A stretch of 64,000 bases of DNA from the NCBI GenBank assembly GCA_013397435.1, contig VZRG01000882.1, positions 63,229 to 127,228 of the forward strand, in the 5' to 3' direction. Shown piece by piece: positions 27,301 to 37,900 of this stretch. The notes under the pieces were generated by a model. That model made no database searches. It had not been told where the DNA came from and saw only the letters and a list, made by a program, of their open reading frames with translations. Position 1 is the stretch's first letter; every line of letters begins with the position of its first letter. The position numbers and the translations under genes were made by a program. The DNA comes from Erythrocercus mccallii (lineage: Eukaryota > Chordata > Aves > Passeriformes > Dicruridae).

Positions 27301-28845
27301 AAATAAGTTCCCGTTGCAGTTAGACATACCCCAATCCTGTACACATTGCACAAAGGTGAGGATTTCTGGGACGTTGCCAGCTTTCCATATAGGCTGCCTA
27401 TGATGCATTAACAGAGTGCACCGGGCACTTGGCTGCACTTGCCTCTCTGAGGAGGCTCATTCTGCCTGGCAGAAGAGAGGTCCCCTTTATGCCTAAGGAT
27501 GTGCTGTGCACCATTCTTGTCAAAACACTGGAAACAAAGAGGTGATTTTGCCTCTGTGCACCTGGATTTCTCAATTGAAACACAGCTAAAATTATATACT
27601 GCAAGTGAGCAGTGATCTGTGAAAGATTGTTGCTGGTACTCATTGGTATCCATTTTTTATCCTAAGAAATTAATCTGTTTCTTTCCATTCTTTCAGATTG
27701 ATCATGTATTAAAGCAGATCTCTCACTAATTGGAACAATACTCTGAAATTACTGTGGAGTTTGTAACTTACTAACAGTTTTTCCCATAACTTACTAACAG
27801 TTTTTCCATTAAAAAATTAATTTGTCATGTAGATAGAACTGTGCAGGCAGAGGGCTCATTAAAAATGTACTGGTTTTCGTTTATGCAGCATGTAATTTGT
27901 ACTAGGGACTTTGCAATCCTCATCAATTAACAACTTAAATTTTCTACCTTTAAATTGCATTATCATTGAGAAATTTGCTGCTGTCTGCAGTGAACTAATT
28001 TTAGATGATTATACAGCCAGTAGCAAACTTTTCACACTTTTAAAACTTACTTAGGAATTTCCACCTTCCTTTCTAGTTATATAAAGTAAAATTGTTATTC
28101 ATTGGATTGGCACTGGTCTTTTTTTTAGAGCTTTATTCATTCGAATGAAACATTATTTTCTTAAATGTTTTCAAAAAGCAGCACACCTGAGGGGTTGTGT
28201 TGAAACCATGCAAAATATCTGGCTTTTAAAACTGGTTTATTTCTCATTTTAGCAATCTTATTTCATGATGGAATTCTGCAGCTAGCACAGTTCAGTTCTT
28301 TCCTCACCATTCCCTAATCACAGCATTGTTTCAGGTTGCCAGAACTAACTGAAATACTTGGTTTCTTTCCAAAGGTCTCAAGTTTCATTAGGGAACAGGC
28401 ACATGAACAGTTCCAAATGATAGTTATTTCCCTGAAGGAAGAGTTTTATTGCAAGGCAGATGCATTGATTGGAGTGTGTCCTGAGGTAACAATTAATTCT
28501 GGTTAAATAATGCACAAGGGGTTGTTGAAGTGCTGGGTCACACCTGAAGTGTTGCTCCAGTGAATCGCACACACAGTTGGTGGCTGGGTGTGTCCTGCTC
28601 TGCAGGTGCCGGCTCCAGGGAACATCCTTTGGGGAACTCAAGCTCATGATTGCATCTCATTGTTCTGAAAAGCTCATTTCAAGTACCAGAATCGTGTTAC
28701 ATGGTGTGATCCTCCCTCTTCTCAGCACGATGATATTATGTTCAGCCAAGTCCTGACCCTGGATCTTACCAAGTACCCAGAGGGGGAAGAGCAGGACACA
28801 GAGAAGCCCAGCTACGATTCTCTTGGAATAGCCCATGGATGGTGA
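319..28845 (+). CDS. SMC1B: SMC1B, meiosis-specific cohesin SMC subunit (25 coding exons)
   Basis: SMC1B is the germline paralogue of SMC1A. With SMC3, a kleisin (REC8 or RAD21L) and STAG3 it forms meiotic cohesin, which holds sister chromatids together and organises chromosome axes. Exons: 319-427, 2213-2401, 2929-3041, 3784-3987, 4374-4612, 5081-5339, 6292-6432, 8087-8169, 8654-8861, 11133-11318, 12199-12378, 13354-13500, 14089-14226, 14718-14834, 17280-17386, 18130-18271, 19049-19194, 20237-20390, 21812-21910, 22769-22925, 23689-23843, 25202-25353, 25732-25801, 28375-28485, 28726-28845. All introns are GT-AG. The exons sum to 3726 nt, or 1241 residues plus TGA, close to the 1235 of human SMC1B. 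The protein aligns end to end with the SMC1B family from MGYLKLL to the C-terminus, with no frameshift or stop. The longest introns are those after exons 9, 14 and 23 (2.3-2.6 kb). No other gene was seen in the introns. Exon edges are from reading alone, without transcript evidence. Confidence 0.96.
820..955. promoter_or_regulatory. Intronic CpG-rich patch with a YY1-type site
   Basis: Inside SMC1B intron 1, about 0.5 kb after exon 1, the base composition changes sharply to GC-rich, with more than ten CpG dinucleotides in about 140 bp. It holds a textbook YY1 motif, CAAAATGGCGGC, at 864-875. The sequence on either side is AT-rich. The patch could be a downstream part of the SMC1B promoter, an alternative transcription start or an enhancer. 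No exon is supported here. Confidence 0.55.
1873..2088 (-). mobile_element. CR1 LINE 3'-end fragment
   Basis: The plus strand reads as the reverse complement of the avian CR1 3' end, starting with a TCATAGAATAG-like terminus. It passes through the segments about the element's GGAAGGGACC and CTCCAAGCCCCATTCAACTTGGCCTTG, and stops at the usual 5' truncation. Several percent divergence and small indels mark an old copy. It sits in SMC1B intron 1, about 125 bp before exon 2. Confidence 0.88.
4374..8861 (+). other. SMC1B: SMC1B exons 5-9: ascending coiled coil
   Basis: Residues 206-515 form the long antiparallel coiled-coil arm from head to hinge. The sequence is rich in E, K, L and Q with heptad spacing. 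Family landmarks are QLQLFLLYHNEKQ in exon 5, RPLYIKAKENTSYQ in exon 6, ERYKELKETARKKVATLAQQLEKL in part across exon 7, and KRIEKLEEY in exon 8. Exon 8 ends two bases into a Met codon completed by exon 9. Exon 9 ends at LYPDSV, just before the hinge. Confidence 0.9.
11475..11741 (-). mobile_element. CR1 LINE internal fragment
   Basis: This matches an internal part of CR1 on the minus strand. On the plus strand it includes the recognisable CCTGTAGCAGACACCC and CTCTCACATAAAGGGCCACT segments. It has no 3' terminus and abuts a separate CR1 3' end at 11746. It lies in SMC1B intron 10. Confidence 0.75.
11746..11899 (-). mobile_element. CR1 LINE 3'-end fragment
   Basis: The minus-strand CR1 terminus begins at the AAATCATAGACTAG segment and runs through CCATGGGCAGGGACACCTTCC and the GGGATGGGGCAGCCACAGC block before truncating. 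It is in the same orientation as the preceding internal fragment. The order is wrong for one element, because a minus-strand copy should have its 3' end at lower coordinates. Confidence 0.87.
14089..23843 (+). other. SMC1B: SMC1B exons 13-21: descending coiled coil
   Basis: Residues 687-1091 form the return arm of the coiled coil. Landmarks: DLMKTRRKEADLKQ (exon 13), VEDDVFREFCEEIGIENIR (exon 15), LEFENQRTRLNIQLEYNRDH (exon 16), HNLLLECKVQDLKIKLL (exon 18), LMKTAAPNLRAGEKL (exon 20) and RYELFSQCFEHASIAIDRIYKK (exon 21). Exons 14-21 are scattered over 9 kb with short AT-rich introns. The donors after exons 13 (gtataa), 15 (gtggta) and 21 (gtttgt) are weaker than consensus, but the frame is kept in each case. 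Confidence 0.88.
19763..19836. repeat. Perfect 37-bp tandem duplication in SMC1B intron 17
   Basis: Two identical 37-bp copies sit at 19763-19799 and 19800-19836, beginning GCTGGCACAGTATGG. With no visible differences, the duplication looks recent, or it could be an assembly artefact. It does not affect exon 17 or 18. Confidence 0.93.
25202..28845 (+). other. SMC1B: SMC1B exons 22-25: C-terminal ATPase half-head
   Basis: Residues 1092-1241. The ABC signature LSGGEK is at 1124-1129 and Walker B is in PFFILDEIDAALD, with D1152 and the catalytic E1153. Exon 22 opens AFLSPENPEEPYLEG, exon 24 contains QFQMIVISLKEEFY, and exon 25 ends at TGA (28843-28845). The last 25 or so residues after LTLDLTKYPEG are variable in the family and slightly longer here than in human. 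Both half-heads have the residues expected for ATP binding and hydrolysis. Confidence 0.92.
27764..27808. repeat. 23-bp tandem duplication in SMC1B intron 23
   Basis: Two adjacent copies of a 23-bp unit (TAACTTACTAACAG followed by a T-run and CC) start at 27764 and 27787. They lie about 0.6 kb before exon 24. No functional reading is offered. Confidence 0.9.
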
Positions 28846-29935
28846 CAGGGCCAGGTGACAACAGGAACTGGGCTCACAGCTGTTACACACCTGTGTTTGA
28901 ATGTGGCTATTAGAGGTTGACAGGGAAATGCTGACTTTTCAAGTGAAGCAAAGACTTGACTTTGACTTTCAAGTCTTGTAAAATATAAGGGAATCAGCTG
29001 CAACTCCTTGATGCAGTTTTGTTAAGGAATGAGAGCCCGAGGCTATTTCTGAGGTGTGCACATTAGTACCCAAAGCTTTCATTCCAAATATTTTGGCTCT
29101 ATAAGGAAGGGGCTGCAGGTTCAGTTCCCTAAGTATAGTATCCTAAAGAACAAGCCTCCTGCTTTTCTTAGGAAAAGTCCATACTGCCAGCCTGCTGTTC
29201 AGGTGCTCACTGTTCCAGTCAGGACTTTTTGTGTTGTAGCTGCATCTATTTGCCTTCAAGATAGGATTATTTCCTCTTTTCTAAAACAGTAAGGTACTGG
29301 AATGTGCTTATTATCTTGGGTGACTTCTGTGACAACCAGAGAGACTTCAGTCTTCCACTGCAACTTTACACAAGTATTAGTGAACTGTACAAAAACTTGC
29401 CATGCAGCTCTAGAGCTGTGATGTAACCTTGAAAAATTTCACCTCTGAGCTATTTCACCTCGTACAGAAGAGGAATGGGTCAGATGCTGTAGAGGCAAAT
29501 GAAACATATCAAAATAGAGAAAAATGTATTGGTTTGTTATTATGCAGCTGTCCCAGTACACTGAAGTTACTTTGCTGGCTGTTTTTCATCGAAGCAGATG
29601 AAAGTTAATGAACTTTTCATCTAAAGTTAATGAAGTTGGTTACAGAAAACTGAAATCACTTTACCTGACTTATGTTCCACCTCTGTGTGTGCTGAAGAGC
29701 TTCCCTTGGTTTGTGGTTGTTCGTAATAATTATATCTTGTGTTCACAGAGCAGGTTCCTTTTGTCCTGCGTGTTGCTTACACTTACCTGCCTTGTCATGT
29801 GCTGTGAGCCCTGGGCTTGTGCTGGGCCTGTGAGGATCCTGCCTCAGGGAGGAAGATTGTCTGAGCAGGAGTGTAACACGTTTCAAGGGCATACAGATGT
29901 TTATCAAATACTTGTGTTATTGCTACACTTCACTG

Positions 29936-29941
29936 AATAAA
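29936..29941 (+). other. Candidate poly(A) signal of SMC1B
   Basis: This AATAAA is the first canonical hexamer I see after the SMC1B stop at 28845, about 1.1 kb downstream. The implied 3' UTR would be about 1.1 kb. A noncanonical upstream signal giving a shorter UTR is possible. Confidence 0.4.
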
Positions 29942-32469
29942 ATAATTTACTCTGAGGCATGAGTCAGCATCAGTGCCTTAATTCAGAATCCAGTTACAGA
30001 CATGTTAGGAGATAAAATGACCCCTCACTCTTCTGCTTTTGAGGATACAATAGATGGCCCCTGAGATGGGAGGCTGCTGGACAAGCTACAGTTCAGCAGT
30101 ATCTACAAGGGAAGAATCAGCAGTGCTGGATGTAAGCTGACCCTTAGCAAGGGGAGGGATTGTGGACCCACTTCAAGCACATAAGGAGAGTTGCATGACA
30201 TAAGGGTTTAAATAGTGGTAGTAATTAGAGTCATAAATACCTCAGTGCAAGTGATGGATTTTGCTTCAGCTTGAAGCAACAGAGGAAGTGTTCTGAGCTG
30301 ATGATCAGGATCCACAAGAGCCTGAATAGTCACTTTCCAAGGCAGCCCATTCATGCTGACTGCAAAAGCTTATGTTGTAGGGTAGTCTCACAGATAATGA
30401 TCTGTGATGCTGAAAGACAATTTTCCAAAGTGATCTTAGTATAAATAGACCCTCTCAGAGGAAGAGGGTGGCTGTGGGCTGCCTGAAGGCCTGCAGGATC
30501 ACAGCAGCTTCCTCACAGTGCACCTCACTGAAGCCTTTTGTCCCAGGGAAGTGCAGGAGCTGGTTGTGCAGCAAGGGAGTAAAGACCTGCCAAACCACAG
30601 TTCAGAGAGAAAGGTCACCCTTGCCCTCCCTGTATAACCCCAATAGAATGTGACCTGCTCTCAGAAGGCATAACAGAAATCCTTAGGAAACAGCCACAGG
30701 AAAACCTGACAGGAGCAATCCTTCAGCCTTTCCAGGTACACCTGTGCAGGCATCAGCACAAAGAACAGCCCTGGACATGCTCTCCTGCAGATACTGAGGT
30801 GAGAGCCAGCTGACTGGAAAACCATTACCAGTGCTGGCAGCTGCAGTGGGAATTCTGTCTTGCTGCCAAGATGATGCAGGTGTGGGAAGTACCAGGTACT
30901 GCTGGGCCTCGCCTTCACCCTTGGAGGAGTTCAACCAAAGGCACACAGACACCAGGAATTACCTGCGGATGGATCCTTTGATAATGACTGGGGTTCATTC
31001 CACTGCAAGACTTATCTGCTGTCCAAGGCAGCAGGCAGCACAGTCTGCGATGTAGCAATATTTAAAACATTTCCACAGGAGCCCACTGCAGAGAGGTCAG
31101 GGAGTGTCTGCCCTGCAGTCTGTCCCTGCACATGCAGCACTGTTCCAGCCCTTCCTCCCCAAGTGATCTTGTGCCTTACAGACAAAGGAAAAAACAAATC
31201 CTCATGCCAAAAGTGGAAAGCCAGGTGGGTCATCACCCTGTGGGTTCCATAAATGTGGGACAGCACTGTTCTTCAGGACTTGGGGCTCAGAGACTGAAGC
31301 CTGCAGGACTCCTGAAGAATCCAGAAACCCACCTGCAGTTCAGCTGATGGGAGAACTGAAACCCCTCTATTTCAAAGGCAGGTGTGCCAAGAGGCACTTC
31401 TGACATTTCAACGTTGTGTGGCTTCACCTGGGGAAGAGTTTGGTCCAAGTGGTTTCACAGAGACAGAGAAGTTGCATCTGCTTCTGTCTGACCTGCAGGT
31501 CCTGCCTGAGTGCTGTGGCAGTGCCAGGCAGTGACTCATTTGACTCTCCAGCTTTACACACATGACACATTTATGGCTTTAGAAAAGAGAAAGCTAGTAT
31601 GTACAATTTTATTCCACTTAAAATCATGGAAATACCAGCTCAAAACTTTCCATGCAGCAGATGGAAAACACCTACTGTTAAAAAGCTTCTGGGGTGGGCC
31701 TTGGTGGTTGGAGTTTTTTCATTCCAGAGTGGGTATATCATTATCTGACTGCTTGATCCTCTTAGGAGAATTTGTGCCGCTTTCTCCTAACTTCCTTTTA
31801 GCACAGTCCACACAGGAAGTTCCTGGGGTGAGAGAGGGGAAAGAAAACAAATTAACATTGCTACATTCACGTGCTCTGTGTACTTTTTATTATAAGCACC
31901 AGCTAGCAAGATAAACACAACGCTGGTCCTCTGAGGTTCGCCTGTTTGGATTCTGAATTATGTGGAACATCAACCCTGCTAAAGGTCTGGGCTCAAGCTC
32001 TCCCCCAAAACTGATCTCTAGTACTGATGCAAACAGCAGGGACAGCTCAGGATTCAGCTGCCTTTTACTGAAGCTAATTTTACACCTGTCGAGCTCATAC
32101 TTGAGTCTGGATCCCTTATTCAGAGGCCCCAGCTTGAGCTGGAGGGTTGACATACATTATTCCAGTGGTCCCAACCTCATTGATGTTAGCATGTAAAAGC
32201 TCCAGAAAATGTATATAAAAAGTTACATTCACCAGAGTATTCTGAGGTAATACTATTGTTTGTCACTTGCTATACCTGAAAAGGCCATCAGTTACCTGCT
32301 GTTAGGCAGAAAGAAAACCAGAGAGTTAAAAAAGAACATTCAGTAAACTTCCCAGAGCTAACTCAGAGCTCTGCACAGTAATTATTTAACTACTTCGGAA
32401 GTAAGAGGAGTATTTTTCTTGTGTTGGTAGGATTATGGAACTTTCTGTGAAAATAAAAACATTACTTAC

Positions 32470-32502
32470 CCAACAGCGTCGTGCTGTCCACCAGTTCAGC
32501 AT
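32470..32502 (-). other. Exon-like 33-nt segment on the minus strand
   Basis: Read on the minus strand, a pyrimidine-rich tract ending in CTAG precedes 33 nt, which is followed by a consensus GTAAGT donor. The segment contains two CpGs and reads AELVDSTTLLG in one phase. It lies downstream of the FAM118A stop, between the convergent genes. It could be an alternative 3' exon of FAM118A, an exon of an unannotated noncoding RNA, or chance. No partner exon was identified with confidence. Confidence 0.25.
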
Positions 32503-32595
32503 CTAGAGAAGTGTAAGAGACATCAGCAACACACATGAGCATCCAGGAAGTTTTTATACTTCAATGCACCCTCCCAAAACAGCAGGGTTGTATTT

Positions 32596-33905
32596 AGAAT
32601 CCCTGAATGGTCTGGGTAAGGAATGTTAAAGCTCATCCAGTTCCACCCTCCTGCCAGAGGTTGGAACACCTTCCACTATCCCAGATTGCTCCAAGTACCA
32701 TCCAGACTGGTACTGAACTCTTCCAGGGATGGGGCAGCCACAGCTTCTCTGGGCTACCTGTGTCAGGGTCCCACCATTCTGGTCATAAAAACATGTCCTC
32801 TTTCTATCTAATTAAATCTATGCCCTTTCAGTTTGAAGCCATTTGTCCTTATCCTATCCCTATGTGCCCTTGTCCAGAAGTCCCTCTCCAGCTCTCTGGG
32901 AGCCCCTTTAGGCACTGGAAGGCTGCTCTAAGATCTCCCTAGAGCCTTTTCCAGGCTGAACACCCCCAGTTCTCACAGCCTGTCTCCAAAGCAGAGGTAC
33001 TCCAGCCCAATAATCTTTGTTGCCCCCCTCTGGATCTACCTCCAGGAGCTCCATGTCCTTCTGATGCTGGGGAACCCCAGGCTCAAGGCAGCTCTGCAGG
33101 TGGGGTCTCACCTGAGCAGGGCAGAGGAGCAGAATCCCCCCCTTCCCCTGCTGCCCACGATGGGGTGGGCAGAGCCAGCCCAGGGGGGTTTCTGCGATGG
33201 GGCCTGCCCAGCTCTCACCCACCAGCACCCCCAAGTCCTCCTCAGGGTTGCTCCATCTGCTCATCCTCAGCCTGGATTTGTGCTTGTGATTGCCCTGACC
33301 CAGCTGCAGCACCTTGGCCTTGCTGAACTCGGTGATTGCACAGCCCTATTGCCCCAGCCTACACAGGTCTCTCTGGATGTGACCCCTTCCCTACAACCAC
33401 AGCCCTCAGCTTGCTGTCATCTGCTGAGGACACACTTGAGCTCACTGTCTGCAGCCCCATCAAAGCCATTCCATGGTCCTGGTGCTAACAGACTCCTGGA
33501 GGACTCAGTTTCCATCCACACATAAAATCATGGACCACAGTCCTGAGTGTGACCATCCAGCCCATTTTTTATCCACATCCCCCAAGTCTTCCTCTTTTCC
33601 CTTTTAAAAAGTGGGTTATGTTTCCTCTTTTCCAATCAGTGGGGAACTTCCCCAGTCGACACAATTTTTCAAATAATACAGCTGAGCAACTTCATCATGG
33701 TTTAGCAGATGAGAATTCCACCAAGACGTGATTACTTCAGGCCAGGCTACTACCAACCCTAACCTCAGGCTCAGCTGAGCCTCTCCTCTGTTGGGCTCTC
33801 CATCACCTCTCCTAGGAAGTGGTCCTCAAGGCATTCCAGGATTCCTGGACTGCTTGTGGTTTGCTGTGTTCCTTTTCCATTGAGTGTCCAGGGGCCTGTA
33901 GTCCC
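32596..33905 (-). mobile_element. Long decayed CR1 LINE copy (about 1.3 kb)
   Basis: The minus-strand CR1 starts at its 3' terminus near 32596 and extends toward 5'. It is recognisable through the GTTTGAAGCCATTTGTCC block (about 32830), the CAGGCTGAACACCCCCAG block (about 32950), CACCAGCACCCCCAAGTCC (about 33220), and further internal blocks at about 33600 and 33790-33900. Internal deletions shorten it, and the coding frame is broken many times. It is the longest transposon copy in the window. Confidence 0.87.
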
Positions 33906-34909
33906 CAGTCTGCATCAGGCTTATTTTGGTTTTGCGTTTCTCATTTCTCTAATATAACCCTTTTAAAAACTTCCCCCTGCTACATTTTAGAAGAGGGTTT
34001 GTAAACAGACACAAAAAAAACCAAACCCTGACAGTTTGGTGATGTACAGAGCAGTTCTGCACACCCGAAAATGGTTTTGTTTGGCATCCTGACTTGTAAA
34101 TGAGATCCCGAGATTTTCAAATTTGAGTGAGGTTCCCTCCTGCAAGTTTGATGCAAATCAGGCTGCAGATAAACTTCCTGAAATCTCAGTGGTATGATAA
34201 ATATTTTTTTCTAGCCTTCATGGAAAGAAAAACAGAATGCAATCTAATTGGAATATTCATCAAGTCACCAAAACCAGGATGTTAATTTGGGCATGCACTT
34301 TTCAGGGAAAGGTTCTTGCTATGCACCACCTGGGAATAATTTTAGACAAAACAGTTTCACTGAAATGATAAATAAAAGAACTGTCAAATAGCAATTCTTC
34401 CCAAGGTCATTTAGTGTTTTTCCTCTGTTTTCTGGATAAACCAAAACAGAACTGTCCTTGTTTGGAAAACATTAAAGAAATCTCTTTCCTTAGACACACA
34501 GTTGTTGTTTCTCTTTGTTCTCTTCACCTAAGTGTATTAAGCTTACGGGATGCACTGATTTAATGTCCCATTCTATGCTCAGTCAGATATTGTGGCTCAA
34601 CCAGCTTATCCCACCAGTTACTCCCATCAATTCTCTTAGTCTCTTTTCCTGACAAATCAGATTTCTGATAATGTATAACTCAATAAGCTGAAGTAGTTCA
34701 CATCATAAATATATCTTAAGTAAACATCTTTACCAAATGTTATCAAAGAGACAAATCTAGAATTCAAGATTAAATTTGCAGGAATCCACAGACCTCCAAA
34801 TTCCACAGATTTAAAAAAAAAAAAAAATCTAGTAACAGTTTGGCCACATGTTCCAACTCTGCATGTCTCTCACAAGCAACAAAGCTGCACACGAGGTCAG
34901 TGCCTTGAA
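33906..34909. other. FAM118A 3' flank and probable 3' UTR
   Basis: This stretch directly follows the FAM118A stop codon on the minus strand. It is AT-rich, with an A-run at about 34812-34827 (a T-run in the transcript). The only plausible minus-strand poly(A) hexamer I noted is ATTAAA at 34559-34564, about 350 nt past the stop. No other feature was seen. Confidence 0.4.
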
Positions 34910-37900
34910 TCAGCTGCAGTGTTCAGGCAGGGCAAACTGCCCAGTACCTGCTCTAGATTGTGCTGTTGAAGAGGCCACATTACCTGGACTTTTCTGTTTG
35001 CAGATTTGAGCAGTCAGATCCTGGACATACTCTGGGAATTGTTGGAAGCAGTCCCCATAGGACACTACTTTTATTCCATGCAGCAGCATATCTGCCTGGA
35101 GCTTAAAAAAGTGGTCTTCGTTTTCTTTAAGCACCAACATGTAATGTTCTAGATCCACTTTGTTCTTTACTGTGTAAAGAAAAAGAGCTTGGAATATCTG
35201 GTCACGCAGAGTCTCTCCACAACCCAAAAACAAAAAAGACTTGGTTCGGTACAAGTTCTGAAGAACCTCCTGTGAAGGAATAGAAACAAAGAAGAGCCAC
35301 ATTTACTTCAGCAGACAAAAGCCAAGGTCAGAAGTTCTAAAATACATCAGCCAGAAAAGAACCAGCAGAGCAGAACCTCACTAGTGACCTGAAAAAAGCA
35401 AATGTTTTAGGACCAGGTCAAACTGACATCTCATAACCACTGTTCCTACAAAAAAAAATTAAAAAGCAAAATTATCATACAAATATGAGAGTTGGAACAA
35501 GATGATCTTTAAGGTCTCTTCCAACCCAAGCCATTCCATGGAATTTAAACAGGCATGCAAGTGTTGCCAGCAAGGGAATTTAAACTGAAAGAATTAGGGT
35601 GACAGAATATTGTGTTCCTGTTAGGTCAATCTCTAAATAAGGAAAATGAATATTCTTGACCAAATGTTTGACTTGCTATGACAGCTAAGACGAAATTATG
35701 TCCACGATCCAGAGCTGGTAGCAGTTTAAATCCCTAAAAAATCTAGCAATCGTATGATGATGAATCCTTGTCCTGGTGTCCAGTATTTTGAGGCTCCTGT
35801 TCTTTCCAAAGATAAATACAAACTGTGACATCCAGCTGAAGGGTTTGGTTGTGATTTACACAGCCCCAGTCTGAATAACTCTGAATAATTCCTCTGGTCC
35901 CTAAGGATTTAATTTATATGATCCTACAGAGCCTTAGGTATCTTGCCTGCAGTGATTACAAGAAAACTGTTTGGCAAAGCATAGTCAAAATTTTAAAGAT
36001 CACACAAACCATGACTTCAGGATCCTGAGTAACATCTTTATATCCCGAGGGATCAAGCACCATTCCACAGGGATCTGTATATAAGCCGTGAATGTGAAGA
36101 ACTCCGTACTTTACGTGGCCCCTTGCCCACTGAAGAACCTAAAGCACATCATGCAAGATACATCCTCTTGTTATAATATACCACACTCACCAGGAATCTG
36201 CAAAACTACACAGCTGAACTGACTTACAAACCACTTAAAGCAGAATCAACTCCTTGTGCACTTTGCTACAGCAAGAGATTGTGATTGCTAATTACACAGC
36301 TCACTTGAAATTGTAACAAAGAGGTGATGGCTGATCCTGCAGCTCTCTCTGGCTTTTTGGGTTAAGTAGCCAGTCAACCAAGCAGCAAGTTCCAGCAGCA
36401 CTGACAGAAAAGGTATGAACAGCAAATTAACTACCAGCCAGGTGAACTTCTATTTGCAATTTTAACAATGACTTTATGTAAGTTAAATCATTTGTGGGGT
36501 TTTTCCAGTAAATGGCAGGGAACTGCTTAACAAACAAGTCACTGAAATTCTCCTTGGTAACTGTTACCAGATTATTCAGAATAAAGAGAGATGTAAAAGA
36601 AATGTCTGGGCATCTGCTGTAGCTTATAGACATGCTTTAACAATGAACAGCTTTTAGTTTTGACTATTTAAACAGGAGAACATCTTTCAGTGCAGTTTAT
36701 GTGCTGACTTGTCATGTATTAAATCTAATAATTTTACTGCTCTCATCGTACCTTATCCTTATCTTTAAGGTCCAAAGATTCCATAGGTTTACCCTGTTGC
36801 TGACCAAATATTTCAAGCAAATTATCATAGTTTGTAGTCAGAACCATTGTGCCTCTCTCCATGAGCCTCAGGATGGATTGCAGCACCACAGGGTTCTGAA
36901 TGTGCTGTTCTAAATTATCAAACACCTCCATTAGGCAATCCTGGAAGAAGTTGGGCTTCGTGTCCCCGGTACGCTGAGGAAAGAGGAGAGGAACACTCCG
37001 TCAGGCCCACGTGCTCTGTTACAGCTGCCTCCCACAGGAACCCACACCATCTGGCTACTTAATGCCAAAGCATTCCTGTAAAAGAGGGATTGAACAGGAC
37101 ACCAACCAAAACCACCCAAAACAAACCTCAAGGTGTTCCACTGCTCTTGCCTCTACTTAGTATAGCTCCAAACAATTGCCTGGGTTTCTCAAGAGAGCTT
37201 GTAACACAAGTACAATAAAACAACATTAAAATTAGCTTACCCTGGATTCAGACATACCAGTATTTTATCAGTAATCAGCTATTCAGTATATCCTGGATAT
37301 TCCTGGCATATACTATTAATAGGGGGTTCTGTTTTCTCATTCCTGGTTGAGAAAACTTTATTAATGATTAAATCTGCTATGAACACATGCAGACTTATTC
37401 TCACAGTGGGCCTGTTGAGAGGCTCACCCCAACCTACGCTTAGCACTATGTCTGTCACCCAGATTATTTCAGCTACAAGGAAGACTTGGCAAAGGTCTTA
37501 ACACATTCTGAAAACCTCTGGGAACTCGGATGACTGCGACTGGGCATGCATGGGCTGTCCTCAGGGAAGTGAGAGCTGCCCTGGTGATTCACAGTGTGTG
37601 GCCCAAGGCCACCACCAGCCAAGGCTTACCTGTATTCTCAGGGTCTCCAGTTACAGCCACAGAAATTCCTCTTTCACTTCTCAGAAACATTACAGCAAAT
37701 ATTTAATAGCCAGGACTCTTGTTTGCACTAATTCTGATGAATTCTAACTTATACTAAAACTGAAGGGATTTTTTAGTGTCCCCAAAATGTACAATGTGCT
37801 GTATAATTACTCACAAAACTTCCATTTTCACCAGAAAAAAATTCAACTTTTGGAAGCAGTTTCCTTAAAACAGAATAAAAGTACACAGTAGTTTTAGAAA

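Larger units (their letters stand above)
28846..32595. other. SMC1B 3' UTR and convergent intergenic space
   Basis: There is no protein gene I can support here. The first 1.1 kb is the likely SMC1B 3' UTR. The rest is ordinary intergenic DNA with moderate GC content, short spurious open frames on both strands and no recognised repeat family. Near its right end are a TTTATT (AATAAA on the minus strand, about 31886-31891) and a short minus-strand exon-like segment at 32470-32502. Confidence 0.6.

Noticed and set aside
32607..33525. Several open frames of 100-150 codons on both strands
   Set aside because: They lie within a CR1 copy whose own coding frame is on the minus strand and is broken. 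The plus-strand frames are antisense shadows.
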